Source: Podochytrium sp. JEL0797 (taxonomy: Eukaryota > Chytridiomycota > Chytridiomycetes > Chytridiales > Chytriomycetaceae). Taken from it: a DNA stretch of 64,000 nt. Both the position numbers and the translations under genes were made by a program. A model generated the notes under the pieces. The model was not told the DNA's origin and did not search any database. It saw nothing but the letters and a program-made list of their open reading frames with translations. Positions within the stretch are counted from its first letter, which is position 1. Each line of letters opens with the position of its first letter. The stretch lies in NCBI GenBank assembly GCA_027596195.1, contig JADGJG010000039.1, positions 1 through 64,000 on the forward strand. Direction: 5' to 3'. Positions 48,589-60,341 of the stretch are shown here, one piece after another.

Positions 48589-50990
48589 ATGTCTCCACTC
48601 GACAAGTACGAAATCGTCAAAGAACTCGGTCAAGGAACTTTTGGATCCGTGTTGATGGCGCATAATACCAAAACGGGGGAAACGGTACACTCACACCCCC
48701 GACTGAGAGTAGTTTTTTTGGAGCCATATTCATATGGGACTGATATGGTTCCTCCCTCCTCGACCTCCCTTGATGCGATGCGTGATTTTTAGGTGGCTAT
48801 TAAGCAGATCAAAAATAAGATTGAGAATTGGGATCAGTTGCGTGAAGTCAAGGTACACCACTTCTCCCGTAATTCACCTACGCGCTTTTATTTCTATCCA
48901 CGCACACACACGCTCACAAAAAACAAAAAAGGCACTCGCACGACTCGGCACCCACCCCAACATTATCCACCTCAAAGAAGTCATCCGCGACCACCAAGCC
49001 GATGAGTTACACTACGTGTTTGAATTCATGGATGGGAATTTGTTTGATAAGATGCGGGAAGTGGAGGCGGGAGGGTTCATGATGCCGGAGGAGGATGTCA
49101 AGAGTTATACGTTGAGTGTTTTTTTTGTTCGCGCCCGGGGGGTAATTTGTTTTGTTCACGTGAGTTTTTATTTAGGTTTCAACTTTTACGTGGGTTACAT
49201 CACATCCATTCCCGCAACCTCTTCCACCGAGACCTCAAACCCGAAAACCTCCTACTCTCCGGTCCCGTCCTCAAAATCGCCGACTTTGGCCTCTCTCGCG
49301 AAGTCTCCGGTCCAGCACACACTGAATACGTGACCACAAGGTGGTACCGTGCTCCTGAGATTCTTCTAAAGTCGCCGGTTTACGGAACTGCGATGGATAT
49401 GTGGAGTACAGGGACTATTGTTGCGGAGCTTGTTACTTTGCAGGCGATTTTGCCGGGGAGTAGTGAATTGGATCAGATTTTTAAAACGTGTGTGCTTGTG
49501 GGGAGTCCAATGGTTTCGAGTGTGGAAGGGATGGATGTTCCAGAAGGTGAAGTCGACGCGCGCGGATACTACACTCATCCCAACCGTCATATACGCACAC
49601 GAGAAGAAATGGTAGGCGGCGGAGTATGGGACGAAGGTGTGAAGTTAGCAGAATCAATGGGATTCACGTTCCCCATCATGAACGCGACACCGCTTGTGCA
49701 AGTTGTAGGGGAACATGTTGCGACGGGGTGTTTGGAGGTGATGGCAGATATGTTGCGGTATGATCCGAGGGGGAGGCCGTCGGCGGGGGAGGTGTTGGAG
49801 CATGAGTGGTTTGAGGAGTTGAGGGAGGCGGTGGAGTGGGGTGGGGAGGAGAAGGTCAGGGGGAGGGTGGATGGGGGCGAGGGGTGTACGAGGAGTAGGG
49901 AGGAGACTGTGGTGGAACGGCCTGCGTTTTTGGGGAAGGAGAGGAAGGAGAGTCGGGTGAGTGTGGATGATGGGGTGGGGTTGCTTCGTGATCGAGAAGT
50001 GTCGGATCGACCTGTTGGGCGGTTTTCGAGACAGGATACAAGAGTGCAAGAGGATGCATTTGACGAGATCCAGACACATCAGCATCCGGAGGGCGTTGAA
50101 TCGACGCAGATTCAGAAAGAGAAGCGATTCATTCAACAAAGACGCGAGTTGTCTGCGTTGGAAAAGGTGGCGGTCGAAGCGGTGCAGAGTTTGGCCGTTA
50201 AGCAGCAGCAACTGCAACAGCATTTACGGAAACTTGCCAAGCAGGGGAAACCCGCGAAAGAGTTTGACACGAGGGGAATCCGACAACGGTTGATGGATCG
50301 AATCCAAGACGCGCATACGGAAAAGCGGGCTGTGGATGCGGTTCAGACTCTGGTGATGCAGCAAAAACAGATGCAGAGGCAGTTGGAAAAGATATCCACA
50401 GGAGGAGGTTCGGCTGGGGATTCCAAGATTCCAGTGAAAAAGGCGGCGTCGAAGCACGCGACAAAGACGAGTCTGTATGCTGCAGAAGACAAGGTTCTTG
50501 CTCTGCTCCCAAAGAAAGCAGGCAAGAAGAAGAAGGAAATACGGAAACCATCAGACTCTGAACACAGTGATGGAGCCATGAAATCTGTGATGGAAAACAT
50601 TGACCATTTCCACACCTCTGGCAAAAAGGTAACGATTCCTTTGCATAGAAGAAAATTTGACATCAATCTTTATGTTACAGGAGCACCAAATGTTCAGAAG
50701 AAGTATGATTCAGTTTCTCCGCAATTTGGAATCGGAAGACGTTGTGAGCGCCGAATTTCTGGACACGCCCATTTCCCAAGAAGATGCCGATTTTCCAATC
50801 GACTGGAAGGATAAAACGGTCGCGTTCGGAAGCAGGTATGCGATTCTAAGCGTTTATTACGATTTACTTATTTGTTTTTAGATTGAAGGAACGGATTGGG
50901 TCGCTTGTTGTGTTGTACAACGAGTTCTTTTCAGAGATGGAAGAGGTTTCGAATGAGCGATATTCCGTGACCTTGTCTCATGCGAACTGA
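48589..50990 (+). CDS. RCK-family protein kinase, MOK/LF4-like (TEY type), with an extra C-terminal module
   Basis: Model: exons 48589-48684, 48793-48852, 48932-49110, 49176-50628, 50681-50835 and 50882-50990, 683 residues. Kinase domain about 7-300: GQGTFGSV loop, VAIKQIKNK, HRDLKPENLL (HRD near 129-131), ADFGLSREV, and TEY at 161-163 followed by VTTRWYRAPEILL. TEY rather than TDY points to the MOK/LF4 branch, whose members act in ciliary or flagellar length control. The third intron uses donor GTTGAG, needed to give VKSYT|FQLLRGLHHIH. After the kinase domain comes a charged linker with two copies of a helix pattern (ALEKVAVEAVQSLAVKQQQ; EKRAVDAVQTLVMQQKQ). A terminal module (FLRNLE, FLDTPISQED, AFGSRLKERIG, LYNEFF) is shared with the preceding gene. 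Confidence 0.9.
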
Positions 50991-51077
50991 AGCGCGAATA
51001 AAAACAAAAAAACAAAAACAAAAAAGCGTCGATCGGACATTCATTTCATTTTTGTGTCCACCAAACAAAGACAGCGA

Positions 51078-54000
51078 ATGCGGTCACACACGACGGACAG
51101 AGGAAGGGATCTTCGTTCTGCGAGTGCGAGTCAGGGACCGGCGAGGGCGTGGACCAAGGACGAGGACGAGGACCTGAAGGTATCAACTAGACACCTCACC
51201 ATCCCCTTCGCATCAACAACTCACACAACCCACACCAACACCCAATCTAGAACTCCCACTACCAGTTCGCGTACTCCTCCCTCGGCTGCCAGTGGGACCT
51301 CGTGGCTTCCGCGCTGGAGAATCGATCTGCCCAGGAGTGCGAGGCACGCTGGCTCGCGATGGAAGCCGCGATGGCGGAGAAGCCAGACAGCGGAACCAAT
51401 GACAAGCCATTACAATATGTCATGGCGGGAGACAAGTTTGTGTGTGCCTTTGAAGACTGTGGGAAGGAGTTCGAAAGCAAGCGCTCTGCTTCGGTTGGTT
51501 TTTTATTTTATTTTATTTTATTTATTATTTATTCCATTACAGAAACACACCCAGCACTGCGAATACAACCCGTCAAACTCCTCATTTCAAGATTACGATT
51601 CCTGCTCCTCCCTGGGAACCAGAGCCAAGCCGTTTACGTACTATGTCATGGTGGGCGACAAGTTTGCGTGTAAAAAGTGCGGAAAGGAGTATGAACACAG
51701 GTCGACGGCAAATGTAATGGAGTATTTATTTTATTGTAATTTTTATTTATTCTATTTATATTTTTAACAGAAACACGCCAAAATTTGCGATGGCAACCCT
51801 TCGCCGCCAGTGTACGCGTGTCCACATGGCTGTCTCAAAACCTACAAACAAAAATATCCTCTCCAGGTGAGATGCCCTCTTCGTGAGAGAACGCAATTGC
51901 CAGTCTGACACCGCCCTAGAAACACCTCCAAACACGCCATCCGAATGAACCTTCCCCTTTTTTCGCATCTTCGCCGCCTTCAACTACATCCGATGATGAG
52001 CCATCCGCTCCTGTTCTTCCCACTGCACACGCGACTCGCCAGTCGGTTCCACAGCCAGTCGCATCTTCCTCCTCTGCTTCCCCTCTTTCAGTAGCCCCCC
52101 TTGGAACCAAAGCCGTGCCGTTGCCGTCAAAGGTTGTTGTTGTGGGCGACAAGTTTGTGTGTGAAAAGTGCAGAAAGGAGTATCAAATCAGACGTTCGGC
52201 GAATGTATTTACTCATTTTATTTTATTTTATATTTATTATTATTATTAAATACAAAACAAACAGAAACACGTCCGAAACTGCAATTATAAACCTACATCA
52301 ACTGAGCCATTCGCTCTCGTACTTCCCACTGCACAACCGACTCTCCCAGCGGCCCCTCTTCCAGTCTCATCTCCCTCCTCTTCCAAAGTCCCTCCTTCAG
52401 CAGCCGCCCTCGCAGCCCCGACCTCGATTCTCACCCACACGGCCTCCGATTCCGTCTTCGATCACTCCCAAATTCACTCTGATTTTGACGCGTTATTGAA
52501 TCCGCCACCCGCGCTCGAATCATCCCATGCGATCCAACGCCCAATTGTAATCAAACCAACACCTGTGATTGAACCACCCCCGCCCGTCGTCGAACCCTGT
52601 CGGGCAGCTACAACCACAGCCACCACCTTGGACACCAACACCGTTATAAAGGACAACTTCTCGTTCAAATGCTCATATCCCAATTGCCGCAAAGCTTTCA
52701 TAAAGGAGCACAATTATAAGGTATTACCGCTGGTCTGTCCGCGTTCGGGGTTTTTTGCTGACATATATTCGCATCTCCCTCTGTCGACTTCCTTAGAAAC
52801 ATCTCGATACGTGCAATCGTCGTCCAAAGGATGGATCCTCTTTGCTGCAACCACCCAATCCTTCGCAAAATCCATCAAACGCGAAAAAAAACGCGCCACT
52901 GGGCCACCCGCATCAATCGCTTCCAAACGCCCCACAACAACCGTTTCCACCTGCCCCGCAACAACAACTCCAACAAAACCCGCCCATGGACCTCCTCTGG
53001 AGCGAAATTTCAACTCCATATGAAGACGTGACCACGCCCGCGAATCAACTCGGAATCCCTCTCGTGGATTTCGGTCCCACTCACGCCAGTAATTTGACGG
53101 GCAACCTCGTTGGATCCAATGATGCGAATCTGTTTGATTTCTTGGACGATCCGATTCGGCCTTCTTCCGCTTCAACAAGCGTACCATCGCATTCCGCGAT
53201 ACCACCCTCCCTCCATCCACCACAACCGCAACATCAACTCGCACTGAACCCGCTTCCCAGTGGACCCACCGCATTCCAAATTTATCACATCAATAAACCC
53301 CCGAAAGCACGAGGTGTTCGTCATATTGTTCCGGTAGTTGTAATGCCGGAGCCTGTTCCGTTGCCGCCCAAAACGCGGTTGAATGCGCTTCCGCAGTCTT
53401 CGCCTGCGGTGGGTGGGGGGAGGACGGGTGTGGTGGAGCGGAGGATGACGGATCCTGTTGCGCTGCCGCCCAAAACGTGGTTGAATGCGATTCCGCAGTC
53501 TTCGCTTGCTGTGGGTGGTGGGAGAACGGGTGTGGTGGAGCGAAGGACGGCGGGTGTGGTGGAGAGGAGGTCGGCGGGAGGAGGTCGTGGCGGTGGTGGT
53601 GGTGCAAGTCGGGCGGGGATTTGCCGTATGTAGCTTTCCCCCCCATTTTCCTGCCTGTGGTTGTGTTCTGAATTGTGACGCGATTTCCTCATTTTTTTAT
53701 ATTAGGCGACGAATTGGACGACCTGTATGAAGATTATGTGCGTTCAAACGCGACGCCGAACGAGGTGGAAGGGTTGGCGGCGATTCCTATTGAACATGCT
53801 CCCCGGTAAGCCCTTTTCCCCCTCGATTGCGGGGTTGAACTCACCCCTCCGCCCTCGTGCAGATTCGACCGCGAAATCTTCAGCACCACCCAACTCACCC
53901 TCCTCACGCACCAACTCAACACCAACTTCCAACTCGTCTCCCAATCCCTCATTATCGAACGCGAGCTCCACGGCCCTGGCGCCGATGAATCCATTTACTG

Positions 54001-56930
54001 GGAGTCTCAACTCAAGCGGATCGAGCAGAACCGTAAATGGGCTGTTGGTGCGTTCGGGGAGTCGTCGGTGCATAATGTGGCGGGTGTGGCGGGTGTGGAT
54101 GTGATTCGGAAGGTGAAGCGGGGCGCGGGGAGAGAGTTTGCGAGGGGGATGAGTTATCAGTTGAATGAGACGGAGTATGCGGAGAGGGAGAGGCGGTTTC
54201 AGAAGAGTAAAATGTTGGGCGGGGCTGGGGCTGGTGGTGGGAGAGGAGGGGGTGGTGGTGTTGTGGGTGGGGTGGGGGAGGTTGGGGAAGTGTTGAAGAC
54301 GGTTCCGTGGGCGGAGGGGTTGGTGAAGGTGAAGGATGTGTTGGTGGCGTTGGGGTGTTGGAATGAAGAGGTTGCGCCGAATATTGCGAGGAGTTGAGTA
54401 TTTCCCTATTTTTTTCTAGCATGGATGCAGTTGGAGTTGACTCGAGGGTTTCCTCCAAACAGCGCGTCGAAGAAAAGGCGACTTCTCCGTCCTCGAAGAC
54501 GCCCTCCTCGCGCGCGGAATCAGCACTTTTGGCGCCAAAGATGTCCCCTCCATCCGCGCCTACTGTCTCCCGACCAAATCGATCGACGCGATTTCCACAC
54601 GCATAAAACTCAAGGCAGCACGCGGAAAAGGAGATTCGTACCTCAAAACGCTGCTCGAGAGACCGTTTGTGCCGTTGACGGTGTTTGAACGCGATGTCAT
54701 GCGGGAGGTGAGAGAGCACCTCAAAACCCCACTCCTCGTATGCTGACACGTAAATATACAGGGAATTCGAGACCGCGGGCAATCCTTCTTCCCCGCCCTC
54801 CTCCGCCTCTTCCCGCACCACCCCACCTTTGTCCTCTGCGCCGTCTGGGAAACCATGTTCATCTCCCGCGAGGTATCCGTCGTGGCGCCTGATGCTGCAG
54901 AAGTGCGTAGAATCGTGGAACGACAAGCGGCCGCGCAGGAAGAGGAAATGGCGACTCCGCGTGCTGGGGGTGTTGAAGTGGAGGAGGTGGGAGGTGGGAA
55001 TGGGTCTGAGGAGGAAGAAGAGGATGATGAGGAGTCTGAGGATGATGAGCAGAGTCGGGAGTCGGAGGAGGAGGATGGGGAGGGGAGTGGGGGGGATTCG
55101 GATAGTGATATTTTCCGGTTCTTGGTGAGTTTATTTTTTTGTGGGGGGGAGTGAGAGGGTGTGTGTGTGTGTGTTGATTTTGAAATGGCAGGTGTTTGAT
55201 GAAGTTGATGACGCTGATCACGACGATGTGGAGGGAGATCGTGATTGGTCTGAAAATAGCGGGTCTGCGAGTCGCAAACGAAAGGAGAGGAGCGATGAGG
55301 AAGACCAACAGATCACGGATACGTCTGTGGCGGAAGCGTCTTCGGATGTCGAAAGTGTTGTGAGCGATGACGATTTTATTCGCCATTTCATGAGTGACGC
55401 GCCGGATGTGCTGAACGAGACACAAGGAGGAGAAGAAGGGGTTGTGAAGGAGGAAGCTGCTGCTGCTGGGTGTGTGAATGATGATGATTTGTTCAAGTTG
55501 GATTCTCCGGTGAAGCCTGTTTCGGCCAAGCGGCGCAAAAAGTCGGTGGCGACGCGGTTGCAGCCGGAGGAGACGCAGGAGAATTCGTGGGCGAATACGA
55601 CCAAGGCGAGGGATTCGAAAGCGAACGCGAGAAAGTTGGTGCGCATTTTTTGTTGTTTTGGTTGAGATGGCGGACCATTTTAGCTGATTTTTTTTGTAGT
55701 GTTTGGCTTCCAAGTCGGCGAGCAATAGCACGTTGGGGCGAGGGCTTGCTGGGAGGGGGAAGAAGAAGACTGCGACGTTGATTCCTACGCTTCGATCGGG
55801 ATCACCAACTCCGACTCCTTCTGCAATGCTGGATGCCGATTTGATGACCTTGTTCAAGAAACCGCACCCAACAGCTCCAAGTAAGAAATTCTTTAATTTT
55901 CGCGAAAGGCCTTGGGTTGATCGATTTCGCTGATTGTTTCCGCAACAGGACAAGTCATGTCTCCGAGCAAACGATTCTCTGGCGGGCACGCGTCGCGAAC
56001 CACCACCGTCAATCGCTCCGCTTCCCCACGCACCTCCTCCAAACATTCACGAAACTTTCTCATGGACCCATCCTCTGAACCCGATTGGTTTGACGGCACG
56101 AACGGAAGCCTGTTTGACGCGAACCCGTTATTTCGCGACGGAGCCATGACTGCAAATACCAACACCGTCTTCAGCCCTCTCACCTCGATTCACCGTCAAT
56201 TTTCAGCACCTACACCGACTTCGAGGCTTGAAGATGATCTCGAGTTTATTCAGTTGACTCGACTCGCGGGTGATACTTCCGCGCTTGGGACTGCGATCCC
56301 GACACAGCAGCAGCAGCAACAGGATCCGTTTGAGTTTTTACTGTTTAGCGAGTATGATGAGTTTGAAATCACGGCTGTGCCTGGGATTGCGGCTTCAGAG
56401 GCAGGGAGGGGTGTTGGGCCGCCGACGCCTGTTGCGTCTTCGCATGGGAATAGCGGGATGATGCAGGCTGGGGGGCCGCCTTCGCGGGGGGGTGCGGGTC
56501 CGTTGGGTGTATCTGGTGGTGTTGGGAATACGCCGGTGGGGGTACAGAAGGGGAAGGAATCGGTGCGGTCACGGGAGAGTGGTGGGAGGAGGAGGATGGC
56601 TTCGGGTGGGGATGAGAATGCGGGACCCGTGGGTGGGCCGAATGGAACGGTTGGTTTTGTTTTGATGTTTTCGGACGGGATTCTGACAACTGAAATTTTT
56701 GCAGAGCAAGAAGAAAGTGCATACTGAAGCTGAAGAGGATGGTGACTTTGTAGATCCGGCGTCGAGGAGGAGGTGGAGGCCTACTGTGGATCGTGGCAAG
56801 CGTGTAAGTGATTTCTGTTTTTTTTTCGCGCGGTAAGCGGTTCGAGAAAAATTAACTCGGTTGTGTTTTTGTATTTTAGACAAAACGCAGAGATATTGAT
56901 TTGGCTGCTGCTGTGGCTGGAAAGAGATAG
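51078..56930 (+). CDS. Fusion-type nuclear protein: Myb/SANT, repeated C2H2-like fingers and GON4L-like SANT region
   Basis: Sixteen exons: 51078-51179, 51251-51493, 51543-51713, 51771-51866, 51920-52204, 52265-52720, 52797-53625, 53706-53805, 53863-54392, 54463-54707, 54762-55124, 55192-55638, 55700-55880, 55949-56649, 56705-56803 and 56880-56930. 1632 residues, all phases agree. The N-terminus has a Myb-like repeat (RAWTKDEDEDLKNSHYQFAY). Then come repeated fingers of the type GDKFVC..CGKEF....KH...C, each cut by a phase-0 intron just before KH. A proline- and Gln-rich linker follows. The second half resembles GON4L: LVSQSLIIERELHGPG, and a SANT-like DFSVLEDALLARGISTFG with AYCLPTKS. An acidic stretch and a basic end (KKKVH, TKRRD) close it. 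The join at 53626-53705 is a good intron in phase, but a break into two genes cannot be excluded. Confidence 0.72.
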
Positions 56931-57253
56931 TTTTTCTGTGGGCCCCTGGGCCCTTTATTTCCACCAATTTTTCTCATATTTAAACTGCTTTTGCGCTTTT
57001 CTTGCTGAATGGAATCAATCCAATACACCTTGTTTTATTATTCAATCCCTCTTCAAAGGGGTAATGAAGTCGACGAACCCGTTGGCTATTTTTGCCGAAC
57101 CAAGACACGAATGAACGCGTGTGTCTTGTTCAGGTATTTTTTTTTCAACGCCGCGTTCGCTGTTGGACGTGTTGGAAAAATGATGACAAGACACTTGATT
57201 TTAATGATACTAAACTTGATACAAACGCGAAACGCACATTCCCATCAAAAAAA
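56931..57253. other. Intergenic between two convergent genes
   Basis: About 323 bases between the fusion gene and the aminopeptidase gene, which end tail to tail. AT-rich, no gene visible; both 3' ends must lie here. Confidence 0.5.
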
Positions 57254-58773
57254 TCAAAGATCCACCGTGACCTTCTTGTCAATCGCCGCAAACTCCTCAA
57301 AGAACGACTGAAACAAGTCAATCGCCGACTGCACATCCTTGACCCCACAAGTCTCACGAATCGAATGCATCGACAACTGCGGGTTCCCGACATCAATCGT
57401 ACGCAACCCAAGCTTGGCCGACAACATGGGCCCAATCGTGCTTCCACACGGCGAATCATTGCGCACAACAAACTCTTGCAATGGCACGTTCCGCTTGGCC
57501 GCCACCTCGCGCAAGATCGCGGTCGTGACGGAAGATGTGGCGTACCGCTGGTTCGCGTTCTGCTTAATCACGATTCCTTGGTTCATGAAGGGACGGTGGT
57601 TATCCTCGTGTTTTTCAGAGTAGTTGCAGTGCACGGCGTGGGCCATGTCGGCAGAGATGAGGAACGAACGCGTGAGGGCTTGTTCGAAGGCGGTTTTGCC
57701 GGGTTCCTCGCCGTCGAGGGTGGCGATGGAGAGGCGTTTGAGAGTCACTTCAAGGAGGTCTGAGTCGGCGCCAAAGGCTGTGTTAGAGCCGACTTCCTCA
57801 TTGTCAAACAGGGACACGACGCGGATCAGCGAGTCCGTGGCCACGCTGTTGGATTCCTCTGAAACCGACTTGACGAGGGCTTCGATGGCGCAGAAGGAGG
57901 ACATGAGGTTGTCCAAACGCGCCGAGAAGATGAACTCGTTGTTGATTCCGCCAATGGTGGACGGGTGCGTATCGTACAAGCAGAGCTCAAAGTCGCCAAT
58001 TTCTTCGGCTTGGATGTTCATCTGGGCAGCGAGTTTGTCGAGCAAAGCGGCGTGGTGTTTGAGGGGTTTCGAGTCCTCGGGGGTGCCGTTCAGGGACTTG
58101 GCAGCCAAGCCGAGCATTGGGGTCAAGTGAGTCTCGTTGTTGAATTTGAATCCCTCTGTGCCGACGGTTCTGTCCAAATGGATGGCGAGGGTTGGGATTC
58201 TCAGAATGGCCTCGTCGACGCGCACCAAGCGGTGTTGGAGGGAGCCGTCGGCACCCTTGACCATGACTCTTCCGGCAATGCCGAGGTCTCGGTCAAACCA
58301 AGTGTTCCACAGACCGCCGCCATACGTCTCGACACCGACTTTGAGGTAACCGGCGGTTTCCTTCTTTGAGATTGGTTTGACTTTGAGGCAGGGCGAGTCT
58401 GTGTGGGCGCCAATGATGCTGAAGCCGTTGCCGGACTTGTATTCGCTAGTTCGTGCGTTAATAAACAACACCTGTCAAAACACGTCAACCACAAGAAACA
58501 AGTTCTAATTACCCGCCCACGACGAACGCCACCAGCGAGGACTGGTTTCTAGTGAAAAAGTACTTTCCGCCCTTCTTGATGTCGAATGCGTCCTTCTCGG
58601 AGATGCCCTTGAATCCCGCGCCAACAAGTCTCTTTCTTGCCTCTGCCACGGCGTGGAACGGCGACGGCGATGCTCTGACAAACTGGACAAAGTCGGATGC
58701 GGCGGTCGAAGTCTGCGCGATGATGGTGCCCTGGGTGTGAGTGAGAACAGCAAAGGTTGTGTGGACGCACCAT
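57254..58773 (-). CDS. DNPEP: Aspartyl aminopeptidase (M18 family)
   Basis: Model on the minus strand: 58773-58771, 58730-58513 and 58445-57254, 470 residues, close to the usual 475. Zinc metallopeptidase removing acidic N-terminal residues. Marks: SPSPFHAVAEARKRL, KYFFTRNQSSLVAFVVGG, the metal-binding GAHTDSPCLKVKP, LYDTHPS, SLFDNEEVGS, SADMAHAVHCNYSEKH and NDSPCGSTIGP. The second intron acceptor was set at CTAG|CGAATAC because it gives VVGGEYKSGNGF, as in the family. The 5' end is uncertain: the only nearby ATG is a three-base exon directly before a 40-nt intron (ATG|GTGCGT). A further upstream exon could exist instead. Confidence 0.92.
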
Positions 58774-59027
58774 TTGGAAATCTTTTTCTGCCGTTGCCTT
58801 CCGGCTCTTCCGGTTCTTCCGGTGACGGTTGTATTCCCTCTGGAAAGGCCAAACCAATGCTTTCACATTTCAGATGTGCAAGATGCTCTCGTTGATATTG
58901 TCATCAAACGATCGTCGAAAGTTCAAAACCTTCGCTTCCCCACGACAAGTGCCCTTGCCACACTTGTATTTATGTCACAAAGGGAGGAGAGGGTTATAAT
59001 ACACGTCCAAGCTTCAGACCATCGAAA

Positions 59028-59843
59028 ATGAACCACCACGACTTCGAATCCGCCGAAAACCTATTCACCGCTGAAACTTCCCGCCGCTTCCCTTGGGGCC
59101 TCACCCTCTCGAACACTTCGATTCCAGATCACTGGATGGGCAATGCAACTTACGTCAACCCCAACTTCCTTCTCACTGCTCAAGAAATCGAATCCGCAAT
59201 CGATTCCATTCTCGAAATCAAGCAAGCCGCTCCAACCTCCATGCTGTGCTTCCAAATGAGCTGGTCCAATTCTCACCCACCTAGCCGAACTTCTAGCCAC
59301 GACGCGTGGAAATCGGCGCTACTCCAGCGTGGTTTCGAGCTCGACTTGACCCCGGCCAAGCTCATGAAGTGGTCGGCCAGTTCCATCGACTCTCTTCTCC
59401 CATTCCAAACGCTTCCCTTCAAAGTCCTCGACTCAATAGACGACATCATGCTCGCCGACAAAGAATCCGCTCCGTATTCCAACGACGCGTGGTGGAAGTC
59501 CCTTCGCGCCGCACAACATTCAAAGGGCCCAACGTACGGCTTGTTTATGGCTTCCTTGGACCCGCAAACGAATCAACCCGTTGCGATTGTTTCGATTCAC
59601 GCGATTCAGGGAAGCAACGCGATAGCAATCAATTGGTGTGGAACGAATCCCGCTTTTGGGAGACGTGGGCATGCAATGAATGCGGTTTCGAGGGCGTTGG
59701 AGCATGTTGTGAAGGAATATGAATGCCAGGAGGTTTATTTGACTGCGGTGGATGAGGGGCCTGAGATAATGTATCAAAGGATTGGATTCGCGATCGAGGA
59801 GGACGTGGTGGAATGGAAGTTTTTGAAGCCTGTCGCGTTTTGA
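59028..59843 (+). CDS. GNAT-family N-acetyltransferase-like protein
   Basis: Single exon, 271 residues. The C-terminal third has the GNAT features: a beta strand (AIAINWCGTNP), the acetyl-CoA loop region FGRRGHAMNAVSRALEHVV in the position of motif A, then VYLTAVDEGPEIMYQRIGFAIEEDVVEW, the normal Y..GF pattern after the Asn/Glu site. The N-terminal half is unlike a catalytic GNAT unit and may be a degenerate second GNAT fold, as in tandem proteins. A TTATAATA lies about 30 bases upstream of the start (58994-59001). Substrate unknown. The codons look normal for this genome. Confidence 0.8.
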   Translation: MNHHDFESAENLFTAETSRRFPWGLTLSNTSIPDHWMGNATYVNPNFLLTAQEIESAIDSILEIKQAAPTSMLCFQMSWSNSHPPSRTSSHDAWKSALLQRGFELDLTPAKLMKWSASSIDSLLPFQTLPFKVLDSIDDIMLADKESAPYSNDAWWKSLRAAQHSKGPTYGLFMASLDPQTNQPVAIVSIHAIQGSNAIAINWCGTNPAFGRRGHAMNAVSRALEHVVKEYECQEVYLTAVDEGPEIMYQRIGFAIEEDVVEWKFLKPVAF

Positions 59844-60341
59844 GGCATGAATGATTCTCCGGATGAATGAGGAATGCCGTTCAAAGTAGCAAATAAATTC
59901 GGGCCCTTGTCATCTCCCCGATCCACAATCCACAGAAACTCAACATGGATCATCCCCATCCCACCCACTACAAATGCTTTCCGGTCTGAATCCACCCTTA
60001 CGAAAGACATTATGCCTCACCGAAACTCTTGAGTCTAATACCTTTTCTGCTTCAAATCAAAGAATAAATTGTGTGATTATAGCAGTGATTATCACTAGCT
60101 CCCTGAACCTCACAATTACTACGCGTTCCAAAACCTCGGCCACCCCATATTCGTTGGAAAACAAAACCGAGTCGCGTACTTACTACGTGGAAAGCTGTGC
60201 TCATTTTTGCGCGTACAGGTGCCTGCAATGCGAAATTGATGTAAGAGTTCGAAATTGTAAATTGGGTTGGCACGTGCTCGTTTTTTGATTGTTTGAGGCG
60301 AACAATGGCTGTTCGCATCTGTGCATGAATTCGTTGGCCTT
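59844..60341. other. Intergenic between two convergent genes
   Basis: About 500 bases between the GNAT gene and the LRR gene, AT-rich, with an AATAAA at 60061-60066. No gene visible. Confidence 0.45.

Noticed and set aside
52834..53640. Tandem Pro/Val/Gly-rich repeat as a stand-alone repetitive element
   Set aside because: The repeat (LPPKTRLNALPQSS and LPPKTWLNAIPQSS) lies in the reading frame of the fusion gene, so it is an internal protein repeat of two units.
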